Assembly: GCA_946699065.1 (NCBI GenBank)
Contig: CAMPDV010000307.1
Location: 124,001 to 188,000, forward strand
Direction of reading: 5' to 3'
Origin: Loxodes magnus
Lineage: Eukaryota > Ciliophora > Karyorelictea > Loxodida > Loxodidae
DNA: 64,000 nucleotides
The notes beneath the pieces were generated by a model. The model saw only the letters and a program-made list of their open reading frames with translations, ran no database searches and was not told where the DNA came from. Below, piece after piece: positions 12,003 to 23,803 of the stretch (position 1 is the stretch's first letter; the number at the start of each line of letters is the position of its first letter). The translations under genes and the position numbers were made by a program.

Positions 12003-15000
12003 ATTAAATAAAGAATAATTGAAAATAATAAAGATAAACTTAGTTATAGTACAAATTATTTATTATCTTATAAATTAATTTCTTTATAAACTTAATATAT
12101 TAGGAACTTTTCCAGTAATTGAAGTGGTGAAAAAATATATAATAACAATGACTTTATATAATAAATTAAAAAGTCATTTGATTATAAAATAATAATTTAT
12201 GTACTTTTTGTTATAACTTTATAATACAAATTTTCTATTCGTTTGCTTTATAAAATTTGTATCTTTCTAAAGAAATTAAAAGCTTTAATTAAGTTGTCTT
12301 TGTGTTATAAGTTTATTATAAGTAATTTATAGCTTTATCTTTATATTTTACTAATTTACTCTTTTTATTAATATTTATTTCAAGCTTGGTTAAGTATGCT
12401 TGTATTTCTTCTATATGTAAGTTAGGATGTTATATAGTCTTTTACGCTTCATTGTTTAATTTAAATTTTTTTAAGTTTTATATATCTAAAATAGTTTGTG
12501 GAAGATTGAAATTTAATCTTAAAACTATTTACAATAATTTTTATAATTTTTATTGTTGGAGAAGAGATATAAAGCTTACAAGGTATATTAAAATATTGGA
12601 TTTTTAGATTGTATTTATACAGATTAATTTTTACTTTATTCATTAAGTTAAGATAAGCTAGCTAAAGCTAATTTAAATTTTTGGATATCCTTTATAAAAG
12701 GTATCTTAAAGTATGTTTAAACTGAGTAAAGAATTACAATTAATATATTTCTAAATAAAGCAACAGAAATAATTAAGAAAAGTATAACTAAAAATAAATT
12801 ATTAAATGGATTAATAATTTCTTTTGTAAATTATTAAAGGTTATATTATAAATCCTTTAGATTTCATAAATTATTAAAGAAATTAAAGCTTTATAGCTAT
12901 TCTTTTTATCTTTTTTCTAATTTAAAATTTTCTATTATTGAAGGAAAAATAGCTAGTTTTATCTAAATTTTATTTATTCTTTTGCTTATATAAAGAAGCA
13001 TTCAGTTCAGCTATTATTTTTTTGCTCTTTATTTAAGGAAATGGTATCTATGTAATAATAAGCTCAATAATACCAGTTAATTATTGATTAAAAGATATAT
13101 AGTTGTTTAGAAAAGAACTTATGAATAAGCTTTTGCTACTTAAAAGCTAAGATAAATATTGTTAATTATACTAATTCTTAGTCTAGCTAAGACCTTTGCT
13201 GATATGATAAGGTTTATAAAATTAAATTTAACCTATTATTGCTTACTTAATTTTCAGTTAAGAATTTTAAAGCAAGGTAGAATGTTAATGAAATATATAA
13301 AGGGATCTTTTGGAATAAAATAAGAAATTTATTATTTAATCTAAAAAGGAAATTTTATCAGGTTAAATGATAAAGTACTCTAAATAGTTAATTTAGAAGT
13401 TAATCTTCCATCTACAAGAAAGTATCAATACTCTTAAAAGGTATTCCAATATTTTTTTATTAGTTGTTTTCTCTCCAATAATCAAGGATTTTTAGTTTAA
13501 AGCTCTAAATATAAATAATAGATACATTTCTTATTGCTAATTTCTAATAAATTAGATAAAGTTCTTATGATTTATATGAGATATATGAAGTTATCTAAAA
13601 CTTGATAAATAAAGATATTATTAATTAAATTTAAATCAATAAGTGTATAAGTATATTTATTAAGTTTTTATCATTAGTTGTTAAAAATAGAAAATTTCAT
13701 ATTGAAGATATATATTTCTCAAATATCATATATAAATAAAGCAATATTGGTCTTCTTTTAAAGTATAATAAATTCTAGTGCATACCTACCAACATTATAT
13801 TTACCATAATATTTCAATAGTTAATCAACATTAAATATTTTATTCTTCGCTTTTCTTCTACTTATATATAAGCTACTAAAGAAATAATTTTAGCTTTTTT
13901 GTATGTAACTCTGTATTAAAGAAGCATTTCGAATTTTTTTAAATAAAATAAACTGACTATTTATAATTCCTTATGTTCAAGTTTTTTATTTTAAAATTTC
14001 TTATCTCTTGATTATTTTGGCAATAATTAACTCCATTTAAGATTGATATTAAATATTTATAATCAATCTCATCTGTTAAAACGAAAAATATTATAAATAA
14101 TTTTAGGATTTAATAATTCGGTTTTATTCTTTATTTTTGAACTTATTATAAAATAAAATTATTTCAATCAAATTTTTCTTTTAACCAAATTGATTTCAAT
14201 GTGAACAGTCAAGTTTAAATTTATATCTCATTGTTTTTTCACTCAATTTTGATATTTCTTTAAAAGTTATTTTAGAAATATGGATTTAAATAAAATTATT
14301 CTACTTTCATTTATTTTTATTGCATCTATCCTTTTATTTTTTCCTTCAAAAAGACTCTTTTATTATAATTTTTTTTAATACAAAGGTAAAATTCAATCAT
14401 TACCAAAGAATCTACATTTTGAGTTTATAGTAAAGTTGATATATATATGTTTTACTTAGAGAAAGAGCATTAATTTAATAATTAGTATCCATAAAAATTA
14501 AAAAGCATCAAGTTTCACTATATTTAGTCTAAATCATAAAACTAATTTAAAGTAGTTCATTTATCTTTAATGATAACTTAATTTTATCTATTAAGCTATC
14601 TTTCTGAATGTTAATTATACTATTAAATTCTAAACAATTAGCTTATTTCAGAAAGCTTTTATGAAATTATTCTTTTTATTAAATAAATAAAAAGTTTGGA
14701 TAAATAGTTTATAGATAAAGCTATTATTTTAAGATAGTAAATGAAGTAGATAAAAATTTAATATTTTAACTTAAAAAGGAAATAGTAATAATAAAGGAAT
14801 TTGAAAGTTTTATGTTTGATAAATGATAAAAGCCTAAATATAAGCTAGAACATTGTTAAGTATACTATTAATTTATTTAGAACTTTAGATATATACAATA
14901 ATTTATTTATGAGTTTATGTAGATTTAATATCTTTAGATTGGTTATAGTTAGGATTGTTTATTTAATTAAATATAGATAAAGATTTCAGAAAAATTAATT

Positions 15001-15744
15001 ATAAAATACTAATATTTTATTTACTTATAATATTCCTTTTTTTTAAATCTTACGAAGCTTCTATTTCTTTATAACCTTTTTTAAAGTAGGCAATTATATG
15101 GATGTATAAAAATACAATAAATATAAACATTTAAAGGCTGAATTAGTTTATTTTCTTTAAGCTAAACTACCTGTATTTATAAAAGTTCAACCTACTTTTT
15201 TTAATGTAAGTGCATTCATTAATTATTAAATTTCCCTAGAATAGATTTAATACAATAAACTTAATTTAAGAGTTAGTGCTTTCCTTAAGTCAAAATTATA
15301 GATTCATATATCTAGCTGCTATTTATTAGCAATCAGAATCATTATATAAGAGTATATTCTTATCTAAAGCAAAAATTATAAACTTTTTCATATGTATTAA
15401 ATTTATTTCGTTATGGTGCTTACTCTTATGGAAACAGAAATAGAAGTAAATGTAATTATTAAACTAATATGCAAGCTTTTCAAGAGTATATTTAATTATA
15501 AATTTAAATATACCTTATGAAATATCTAGAAGTTAAATAATAAAGTTCATTAAAATGTATATAAAACACATAAGATATTAAAGTAGAAATTAAAGCCAAA
15601 TTAATAGCTACTATTTTTATTTATTCTAGTTTATTAATATAACTTAATACATTTCTTTATTTTATTTAAGCTTATTTAGAAATAACTAATGTGAGTAGAA
15701 TTAAAATAATCTTATTTATGATGTTTGTTGTTATGCAAATCTGC
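12003..15744. other. A+T-rich block inside duplication unit 2, no recognised gene
   Basis: Counterpart of 5801-9551 with small indels and substitutions. Nothing recognised beyond the repeat. Confidence 0.4.
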
Positions 15745-16653
15745 TCATTTAAATAGAGGAAGATAATAATCAAAATGAGATTTGAAGATTCTTAATCCTT
15801 TATCAAGTTGCTTTAGCTCTTACATATCACTTTGCTCTAAGTTTATTTAGACTGATTTTAAGTTTTCTACTAATCTATTTTAATTACTAGTTTTAGGAAT
15901 TACTGCTATATCTCTTTGGAGCTAGTAAGCAATCATAGTTTATGCTAATGTAGCATTGTATTTTTAAGCGATTTTCTTTATAACTTAATCTTCAAAAACG
16001 TTAAAATTTCTTCCCTTTTAATCCTACAAAGAATTAGAACCTAATGGAGCGTAAGCAACTGGCATTACATCATACTTTAAGCAGAACTCTACAAGCTCAG
16101 GTTGCTAGTTGTACATATGAATTTCGACTTAATTACAAATAGGCTTTATTTTAGCATATGATAGCAAATCGTATACTAAAATTGTATTATAATTACTAAC
16201 TCCTATATGCTTTACTAATCCTTCTTCAACTAAGCTTTCAAACTACGCCCAAACAAAATGTCTAGGAATGAAATCAATATCTCTAACTCCATTTTTATCT
16301 TCTTTAAAGCAATAAGGTCAATGAACTAGCAAGCAATCAAAATAATCAAATCCAATATTTTTAAGTGATTATACACAAGTTTCTCTTATTTTTCTCTACT
16401 CATTCATCCAAACTTTACTAGTAACAAACAAATCCTCTCTTCTAACCAGTCCTTTCTAGAAAACATTCTAAAAAGCTTTGTTCAACTCAGCAAAATTAAA
16501 ATAGAAACTAGCAGTGTCAAAATGTCTTATTCCCTATCTAACTGCTGTTTCAACTATACTTGTAAAAACATTAGGATCTATTTAATAAGTACCAAGTCCT
16601 AATCTCTAAAATTAAGTTCCTGAAGTGAGAATTTTATAAGGAATCTTAAACAT
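15745..16653 (-). CDS. Aldo/keto reductase family protein, copy 2
   Basis: Second copy of the reductase gene, 302 residues from ATG at 16653 to TGA at 15745-15747, with the same catalytic Asp, Tyr, Lys and His and the same TGA in the HWP motif (16318-16320). Confidence 0.85.
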
Positions 16654-16871
16654 ATAATATATAAAAATTAACTAAATAAGCTAGCAATTTAATAATTTAT
16701 CTACCTAATTATAACTCTTAAGTTAAAACTTCTAATAAGCTAAGTATTTAATTAGCTATATATCTTTATAAAAATAATTATTAGGCAATCTATTTATCTT
16801 ATTTATAAACAGTTCCCTTAGAATTTTGCTTTTTTTTTAGATTATAGTTACTTTTAAAAAATATTTAAAAT

Positions 16872-17803
16872 ATAATTATTTTAGAAATTTCTTTTTTTAG
16901 AATTTGTAGATATTAATGTTGATGCTTTTATTAAAATAGCAAAATAAAGTTTTATAATTATTTTAAGTCATATAATAATAGAAATTTTTAATTTTCTATT
17001 CAATTATTTTTGGATTAAGTGTGTAGCTCAATTATAGCAACATTAATTTATTTAAAAAGTATTTAAATGTACATAACTATTAAATCTAATAATTGTAATT
17101 GTATATCTTTATGAAGTTTACTAGAATCAAATATTATAAATATTTTGGAACTTTCTACCTATTTTATAATTAAATTTAGCTTAAATTTATAAAGATAATA
17201 TATTTGTAAAATGCTATATTTCTAAAACTTATTTAAAAGATCATACTTTATATTCTATTACCTAAAACCTTATCCTTACAAGACTCATCTAATATTATTG
17301 ATATGCTAATACATAAAGAATTAAATGATAATTATATTTATTGTTTTTGCTTTATTTTAAATAGAATAACTTCATAAAATCAAAGAGTATTAATACACCT
17401 TTTATCTCTTTAGTTAATTTTATAAATTAATAGAGTCATGAGAAGCATTACTCTACTCTTTTAAATTAATAAGAAATATCAAAATTTCAATGAAAAATTA
17501 TAAAAAGAGACATCTATAAAACTCCCAAGTAAATAAAGCCAAAATTAATAAACTCTCACATTAGTTAATTAGTTTCATTATATAAGCAGTCCTACCTACA
17601 TTTAAAGTTACAATATAAAATATTAGATTTATAGTTATTTAGTTAAAGCAATTTTAAATTAAAATATTATATTTCTATTTGTTCCTCATATAAATCTCAT
17701 AATTTTATAATTTAATGCTTAATTAACTTCATCATAATTTAATAGTTTTCTTTTTGCTTTATTCAGATTTTAATATTTGAACTAGAACAAAATTTATTAT
17801 AAA
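16872..17803. other. A+T-rich spacer
   Basis: No gene, RNA or repeat recognised. Confidence 0.4.
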
Positions 17804-18993
17804 ATGATGAATTAAATAGAAATTTAAGTTGTTATTGAAGAAGATTAGGAAGATTTACTTGTAGTTCCTCTAAGTAATATAGATAAAGATGAGGTGGAAG
17901 TACTAAAGTAGATTAATAAATAGTTCTACTAACTCAAAGGAAAGAAGTTATTTATAAAAGAGCAAGGAAAAAAGAATCTTTATTATTTTGGACCAATTCC
18001 TACTTAAACTAAGTTTAATATCAGAATACAAGATATTTGGAAATATACAATTATCATTCAAAAAAGTTTTTCATCAGGGAAAGTTAAAACTCAAGAGTAA
18101 AGAGCTAAAAGACATTAAGTGAATTTGAAAAATGTATATAGAAAATAGAAGAAGATACAGAAAATTAAGATTAAATTTCACTAGTTTATCGTTTCAAAAA
18201 TTCATCCTTTTTTCAAAATTAATCAGAGAAAACTGTTCGGTAATTTAAGAGAGAATTAGAATTTGCATTGACATTTTATTACAATTCCTAGTTTCATAAA
18301 ATAGACACTATAGAAAATTTATTAGAATATAATCAATAAATTTATGGATTCATTAGTAGCATATTTCAAATCTAGTATTACGATTTATAAAAATCAGGAC
18401 TGCTTTTTTAATAGTTATAGTAAAAATTGAAATTTACGCATCCAAATTGTTGCTTGAACTAGTCTGATTTACTTATTGATGAAAAAAAATTTATGGAACA
18501 AATTTAAAAGGCTATTCAAAATAAAGAAATAAGGAAGATGCTTATTAGGCCATAAAACTAATAAAATAAATCTGAGAAATATTAATTTTCTTCGTTAGAC
18601 TAGTGAGAAAATTCAAATTCCTCCAATTTTTTTGCGCTTCAAAAGCAAAACTTTCTACACACTTCAAATATTTCCAATCAAAATCTTAAAAGTAAAGAAA
18701 GTTCATAGAATTTATCGCTTAATGATCTACAGACGGAAGAGACAACTGATTTTCTTATTAAAAAGAAAGAAAGATCAAAAAATTTCCTTGATGATTTTCA
18801 ACTTAATAAAAAAGATTCAAATCTTAATGAAAATTAAATGGAAAGAACAAAAAAGCGGTTTAAAATGTAAAAGTAAAACTTTCCTTTGCTTAATAATTTT
18901 ATCTTTTAATTTTTCAACTTAGTTGAAGTGCATTATTAACTTTATATTTATTTTATAAAAAGAAACAAATTTTAAAATTTATATCATCTTTGA
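17804..18993 (+). pseudogene. Unknown protein gene with one frameshift
   Basis: ATG at 17804 (a second ATG follows directly). The first 65 codons read as an acidic N-terminus (IEEDQEDLLVVPLSNIDKDE) and KKNLYYFGPIPT. Between about 17995 and 18030 the coding frame changes by +2. From there it runs to TGA at 18991-18993 with one internal TGA at 18604-18606. Recognisable stretches in the second frame are YLEIYNYHSKKFFIRES, LSEFEKCIQKIEED, FTHPNCCLNQSDLLIDEKKF and a Ser/Asn/Gln-rich tail (SLNDLQTEETTDFLIKKK). A 96-residue standard-code ORF at 18632-18922 is a shadow. I do not recognise the family. The long low-TGA frames argue for a once-functional gene of about 390 residues. Confidence 0.5.
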
Positions 18994-19897
18994 AATTAAT
19001 ATTTAGTGTATAATATCATTTACTTTTAGTAGGTAAATTCTTAAATTTAGTTAAATTTAGAGGAATTATTACGATTCTTTCTTATTTAGATATATCTTTA
19101 AATTGTATTTTACTATTATTTTTTTAATTCATTTTTTTTGAAAAAAAGTTATTTGGTTAATTATTTATTGAATACTGATTTTATTGCTATATGATCTAAA
19201 TAGCTATTTTTATAGTTATAAATTAATAAATATAAATTAATATTTTCTTTAAAGTAAGCTTTTTATTCTAATGATTTAATAACAACGCTTAGTTACTTAC
19301 TTTAAAATTTCTAAGATAAATTTTTTTATTTATGTTTAGAGCAAGATGAAATATTTTTTAACTTTCTATTTCTAAATGTTAAAAAATCCTTTAAAATAAA
19401 AAATATATAAACTGTGTAGTGATGATCTATTACATTTTAATATGAAAACTACTTAGAATCTAAGATTAAGAAAATTTAAGCAATTTTTTAATAGAGTAGT
19501 TTTTTAGTCAATCTAATTTCTTTCAAAAGCACCTTGAAATCTAAAATAGTTCTACGACATTCTTAAATTTTCGCCTTAAATATTTTAAAAGTGCTTGCCT
19601 TTAACTGTATAAGCCTACATTATTATCTATTAGTTATAAATTGAAAATTACAATTTTCCCCATAAATTTCTTCAATTTTCATAATTTCGTCTATAATGAT
19701 TTTTATTTATTAAAATGATTAAGTATAAATTTATTTTATATTACTTTATTATTAAGAATTTTATAATGCTTAGTAATTTTTATTTTTAATTTAAGTATTA
19801 ATTTCATTTCTCCTAGTTAAATTATGCTTTCTTTATTAAATTAAATTGATTTACAAAATTATTTATCAAATCATTAAAAAGTTAAATTATTGCTTTA
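18994..19897. other. A+T-rich spacer
   Basis: No gene recognised. The stretch 19500-19620 is slightly richer in GC but gives no convincing frame. Confidence 0.35.
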
Positions 19898-20825
19898 TAA
19901 TTGATTCTTCATATTAAAAAATGGAAGGCTTAGAGAAAGGTTTCTACACCACCTCCAGGAAATAGGAGAGGAATCCAGAAGCCACTCTTAATCAGTCGTC
20001 TTACACTTAACCCTAATCTTCTTCTTAATAAGACTAAACTCCGGTGAAGTAATTTTAATCTTCCTTACCCAGGGAAGAATACCCAATTGCTAGGACAAGC
20101 CATGAACTCACTCGTCAACGCAGGAAAAGCCAAGGAAGCAGCCTAAGTCGGCTCTACATTAGGAGGTGTCGGAAGTCTATCCATCCGGGTAGTTGAGCAT
20201 AAAAAAACTAATCAAGGTAATCATAAACCTATAGGAAGAGGTTAAGAAGCTCAAGAGGGAAAATACGAAGCTAATGGATTTAATTGAGCAACAGGACTCA
20301 AGAGAGCTTCGAATGGCAAATTGGGAAAGGGAGCTTGACACTCTCTGGAAGTATTATTAGGAAGAGTTGAAACATATGAGCGCCTCAATAAAGACGGTAC
20401 AAGATTAGAATAAGGAAATAATACTAAGTTAGAGACAAGAAATTCCTAAGATCGACAAAATGGAAATAGAAGAAGAGCAGGTAATCAAGATGGAGCCGGC
20501 TAGAAAAATAAAGAAGAAATGTTACTTTTGTAAAAGCTAGAATCATCTGTACAGAAGATGTAAGAAATTCTAGAAATTCTAGAAATTCAAGAAAGAATAC
20601 TGAATTAAAGAAGAAAAGGAAAGGAAGAAACTGTATTGCAATAAAGACGGACAAATATACAAGAAAAAATAAAAACAATCAAGAACTTCAAGAATTGAGA
20701 AGATGAGAATTGAGACAAGAGAGAATCAAGAAGAAAACCACCAAGATTAAAAAACTTTTATTTTATGCGGTGGCTTGAAGCTACTGCAGAACATTTAAAT
20801 TGAATTGAATTGTTAATTGATTCTT
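19898..20825 (+). mobile_element. ORF1-only retroposon, copy F, with 12-bp target duplication
   Basis: A 904-bp body (19910-20813) lies between perfect direct repeats TAATTGATTCTT at 19898-19909 and 20814-20825. The body begins 11 nt before the ATG at 19921 and ends in ATTGA repeats (about 20796-20812). It is about 40% GC within 20% GC flanks. Confidence 0.8.
19921..20800 (+). pseudogene. ORF1/Gag-like protein of copy F
   Basis: The N-terminal part (Ser/Pro/Gln-rich) is frameshifted. From about 20125 the frame reads KPRKQPKSALHQEVSE, a long coiled coil (LQEEVKKLKRENTKLMDLI), and a CCHC knuckle at 20520-20561 (CYFCKSQNHLYRRC). After it come KKEY-TGA-IKEEKERKK and CNKDGQIYKKK. The TGA at 20601-20603 aligns with TGG in copy H (NYWIKEQQKKK). 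Related to the ORF at 39.9-40.8 kb over its whole length. Confidence 0.65.
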
Positions 20826-21812
20826 AAGAAGTTTCTATTCGTTAATAATTAAAATTTCATAAGAGGTAGTATACTATGTTTATACTCTAATGTTTTATCT
20901 TTCTATTTATATACTCACATTATGTATATTACTAAATCAAATATCAATACTTAAGATTAAAATTAAAAAACTTGTTTACAATTAGATTAATTTTAACTAT
21001 TCTAATTACTTTTAAAATAAGTGCATAGCTTATTAAAAATGAATCTAATTATTAGTATTAACTTTCTTATTTTTATCTAACTATTTTAATAGAAACAATT
21101 TTTAGTTATGCTTTCAATTTTAGATAACTATGATTCCACTTTCCAATTAAATTATTAAGGAAATTTAATATAAATTTAAGTTTACTTTAAAAATTATTAT
21201 AGATCTTTTTAATTTTTATACTCTTAATTTACTTTTTTTAATTTATGTTAAAAGATATACAAACATATTTTAGATATGCGAATAATTATAGGGTATGAAA
21301 TTATAACTAAAAAGATTGAAAGTCATAAATTAAAATCATGGTAGATTAAATTTATTTATCCATTTTTATTTTTGGAATATAAATATGAATAATTATTTTA
21401 ATAATTTTTATCAAGCATAATATCATTTGGTATGCAAAGAAGAAAAATAAGCTTATATAAAATGCATACTAAATAGCATTGATGTTTAAAATTATAACAA
21501 ATATTTTGATTTTTAACTATTTAGTATGAGTATTATAATTATTATTTTTTTTATTTTTTTTTTATTTAGTTAATAATATAAAATTTAATTATTTTACTCT
21601 TTTTATTTTTGCATACCCATAAAATTTATTACAGAGTTGTAAACTTATATAAATAATAAAAGCTTTTAATTTAATTGAAAACAGGGAAAATAATATGATA
21701 AGTATATACTTTTTTGAATTTAATTTTTTCACTTAAATTTTTTTATTAGAAATTTGAAGAATATTCTTAAAATTTTATTTAATTGCATAAATGAAAGTTA
21801 TTATAAAAGTAC
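20826..21812. other. A+T-rich spacer
   Basis: Very low GC; no gene or RNA recognised. Confidence 0.45.
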
Positions 21813-22643
21813 TCAGCTCATCAGTATCTCAATGAATCTTTTTTCGTGTTCTTTTACCCACTTTTCAGTTAGTTCCGATGCTTCGCTTAAAGAAGCTGAT
21901 TTACTTCAATTTTTAACTTAAGCTATTAGAAATTAATTTGGAGCGTATATTTCTACATTTATCCAATTTGTTAGCAAATTCCTTCAGGCTTCATAAATTA
22001 CTACATAAACAGGCATACAACGAACTTAGTCATAAAAATATTCTTCATAGCACTTATGATTATTTAGACATTCTGGATGGAATTCTTAATTGTAAAGAAG
22101 ATTCAAAGGAGGCATATCTTATTTAAAAGGAGATGAAGAATTTTAGTATAAGTCATGCAATAGTCAGAATAATTCAGAAATGTTAGTACTTTCATAAAGT
22201 AAATTTGTATAGTTCTCAAAATAATCGCAGATTTATATGCAGTTATTATACAAAATTCCTTTTTGTATTTAACTAGAATTAACTATTGAATTAGGTATAA
22301 CTAAAGGAGATTATTTGTTACTTTAGATTACAAAATTATTTTATCTTTAATTTTCTAATTATTAGCTTTCATTTACTACACGAAATAGTTCTCCTTCTTA
22401 GAAAATTTGCTTTTCAAGAGCTGAGTCTTAATATATAAAATAAATATTTTGATTCTTTTAAGATCATAAGTCATATAAAGCAAATGAAATAGATATTAAT
22501 AAAGCTACTAATATTATAATTATTATAATCAAACATTTTTCTTTGCTTTTTCCTTACTTTTCAATACGTTTTTTAGGTTCATCAACATTAAAAGATTTGA
22601 AAAATGTAGTTTTTTGTTCTTCTTCAATTTCATTTTATTTCAT
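21813..22643 (-). CDS. Single-pass membrane protein with Cys-rich C-terminal part (paralog of 56.3 kb)
   Basis: ATG at 22643 to TGA at 21813-21815, 277 codons in one frame. The N-terminus is charged (EIEEEQKTT, then VDEPKKRIEKQGKSKEK), then comes a hydrophobic segment at residues 37-57 (six Ile in a row), which predicts a signal anchor with the C-terminus outside or lumenal. The outer part is Asn/Gln/Ser-rich and then holds CLNNHKCYEEYFYDQVRCMPV and TNWINVEIYAPNQFLIAQ. The gene at 56.3 kb keeps the same elements. Four internal TGA codons occur (codon 60 and after ELF, YEA and VKN) without any frameshift. The TGA after F in ELF is shared with the paralog. That TGA count is near chance, so the coding claim rests on the paralogy. 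Family not recognised. Confidence 0.5.
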
Positions 22644-22936
22644 TTTATTTTTTATATTTATTGAAATTTTTTTTAATTGTTTAATAAATAATAAAATAAC
22701 TTTAGTGAAAGTAGCTTAGTAGACTAATTTAAAAATAGCTACCGAAATTTAATGATAAATAGATTTAAAAAAAATAATAAAAAATTTTCACTTTTAGAAT
22801 TAAAATTTAGGGAAAATTAAGTGATAAGTTAGACTTTTTTAGTAACCATTTTAATACTAACTTTTATTCTAATTTTATAAAAAGTTTATTTTCAAATTTT
22901 TAATAAATTTGTATTTTTCTCTTTTTTTCTTGCTTA
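22644..22936. other. Spacer
   Basis: A+T-rich sequence between the membrane protein start and retroposon copy B. Nothing recognised. Confidence 0.3.
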
Positions 22937-23803
22937 AAAACATATTATTAATAATAATAATAATATACTTAAAGTTATTAAGGTTTTGCATTTCCTGGAA
23001 TTTTGACCAGTTCCTGCGGAAATTTTTTTAAACATGGGTGTGTTCCACGACCTTTTTTGAAAGTGGGAGGTTACCACTATAGACTTCCAAGTGGTCTTGC
23101 GAAGATTTTTTATTTATAAATCCCAGTTTGCGTTATCCATAGTTTGTTAAATTGTCTTCATGTTCTTTTCTGCTCTTATTCGTTTATTCTCTTTCATTAT
23201 CAGCAGTTTCTTAATGAATGATTATTTTATTTGCAATATCAGCACAGTTTATTTTCTCGTTTTTATTTCGTTCTTTTTATCGATAGTTTATTTTCTATTT
23301 TTTCTAATCTTTAAATGAAGTTCATATCGATCATTTCTTTTCCTGTTTTTATTCTACTTTTGAGTATATTGGTGTTTTTTCTTTTTCCATTTTCGTGTCA
23401 TATTTAAAGTTTAATTGTGACTAAGTTCAAAGTTGTTCTTCCGTTATCAAATTGCTTTGAATGAGTTGTCTTCTGAGTATTAATAATCTGTTGTTTTAAT
23501 CCTCTATGCTATTCATTAATTCCCTTATCTTTTCTCCTTAGTTATAAGCTGCTTCTTCATACTTTGAAATTAATTTTTACATTTTATCTAATTAAATTTA
23601 AAGTTTTTGATCAGCTTCGTTCTTAGGTTATCTTATCTCTATAGGTCCTACCATAACTTTACCTCCTGATGACGAACTTGGCTCCTCTCGTTGCTATTGT
23701 TTTTTCCAAATTTCATTTGCCGCTATTCTCTTTAAGTTTTTAAGTTAATTCCTTGAGAATCGAAGAGATTAATCCATTTTTTTTATTTAAAACATATTAT
23801 TAA
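22937..23803 (-). mobile_element. ORF1-only retroposon, copy B, with 15-bp target duplication
   Basis: An 837-bp body (22952-23788) lies between perfect repeats AAAACATATTATTAA at 22937-22951 and 23789-23803. The minus-strand 3' end is a TAA/TTA microsatellite (22950-22968). The 5' end lies 11 nt before the ATG at 23777. Same family as copies C, D and E. Confidence 0.8.
22960..23777 (-). pseudogene. ORF1/Gag-like protein of copy B
   Basis: Starts MDQSLRFSRNQLKNLKR, then a Ser-rich stretch, a coiled coil (KLISKYEEAAYNQGEKI, SIEDQNNRLLILRRQL) and TEEQL-TGA-TQSQ. One frameshift lies near 23370-23330. The knuckle is at 23203-23244 (C-TGA-YCKQNNHSLRNC). Downstream NC-TGA-Q-TGA-KRINEQEQK is followed by KLWITQTGIYKQKIFARPLG and FKKGRGTHPC. 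TGA occurs at least five times. Sister copies have TGG at two of these places (see findings). Confidence 0.6.

Larger units (their letters stand above)
10675..16871. repeat. Tandem duplication, unit 2 (6.2 kb)
   Basis: Second copy of the unit starting at 4471. It ends where TTTAAAAAATATTTAAAAT stops matching, at about 16871. Both genes of the unit are present and each keeps the same internal TGA as in unit 1, so those TGA codons predate the duplication. Confidence 0.9.

Noticed and set aside
18632-18922. 96-residue standard-code ORF
   Set aside because: Another frame here has lower TGA density and normal protein composition in the ciliate code; this is a shadow.
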